A DNA stretch of 5,667 nucleotides from Thermodesulfovibrionia bacterium (GTDB lineage Bacteria > Nitrospirota > Thermodesulfovibrionia > UBA6902). Below are positions 5,620 through 5,667 of the stretch, piece after piece. The position numbers were made by a program, and so were the translations under genes. The notes beneath the pieces are model-generated. The model did not search any database. It had not been told where the DNA came from and saw only the letters and a program-made list of their open reading frames with translations. Location: assembly GCA_947258735.1 (NCBI GenBank), contig CAMYJJ010000194.1:1-5667 (forward strand), read 5' to 3'. Each line of letters starts with the position of its first letter. The stretch's first letter is position 1.

Positions 5620-5667
5620 GTGCGTAAATTGTTGGGGCAAATTACTTAACTGCGTCAAATTACGCAC
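5620..5667. repeat. Repeat cluster bounded by GTGCGTAA / TTACGCAC
   Basis: GTGCGTAAATTG (5620-5631) is an inverted copy of CAAATTACGCAC (5656-5667), with 11 of 12 bases matching. CAAATTAC is also found as a direct repeat at 5638-5645 and 5656-5663, 18 bases apart. Repeated short motifs of this kind occur at transposase-binding ends of insertion sequences (IS21-like ends are one example) and at operator clusters. No transposase is visible because the sequence stops here. Confidence 0.5.

Overview
The window looks like part of the genome of an anaerobic, cytochrome-rich bacterium. It carries 11 c-type heme-binding motifs in two proteins, a membrane cytochrome b, a secreted NHL beta-propeller protein and a sigma-54-dependent response regulator. 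Such combinations are common in Desulfobacterota (Geobacter-like), Nitrospirota and anammox Planctomycetes. The sequence does not let me choose among them. Base composition is low to moderate in GC. Three of the five genes begin with TTG, two of them behind very strong ribosome binding sites.

Layout from left to right: (1) 3-611, minus strand: a secreted NHL-repeat protein cut off by the left edge. (2) 653-691: a perfect 15-bp inverted repeat just beyond the stop of the cytochrome operon. (3) 702-3621, minus strand: a compact three-gene operon, transcribed in the order octaheme cytochrome c (2476-3621), four-helix cytochrome b (1548-2450), triheme membrane-anchored cytochrome c (702-1538). 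The gaps are 25 and 9 bases. (4) 3622-4149: a 528-base intergenic region between divergent transcription units. It holds a good sigma-70-type promoter for the cytochrome operon, a leader of about 208 nt and several short repeats that could be operators. (5) 4150-5523, plus strand: an NtrC-type response regulator with receiver, AAA+ and Fis-type HTH domains. (6) 5524-5667: an AT-rich tail with a possible terminator, a consensus-like extended -10 promoter and a repeat cluster bounded by GTGCGTAA/TTACGCAC at the right edge.

Working model (inference): the cytochrome b takes electrons from quinol in the inner membrane and passes them to the triheme and octaheme cytochromes on the periplasmic side. 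This would form a quinol:cytochrome c oxidoreductase analogous in design, though not shown to be homologous, to the Cbc-type complexes of Geobacter. No catalytic molybdopterin, hydrogenase or iron-sulfur subunit is present, so the module looks like an electron conduit rather than a terminal reductase. The divergent regulator may control it, but I could not find a -24/-12 promoter in the shared intergenic region.
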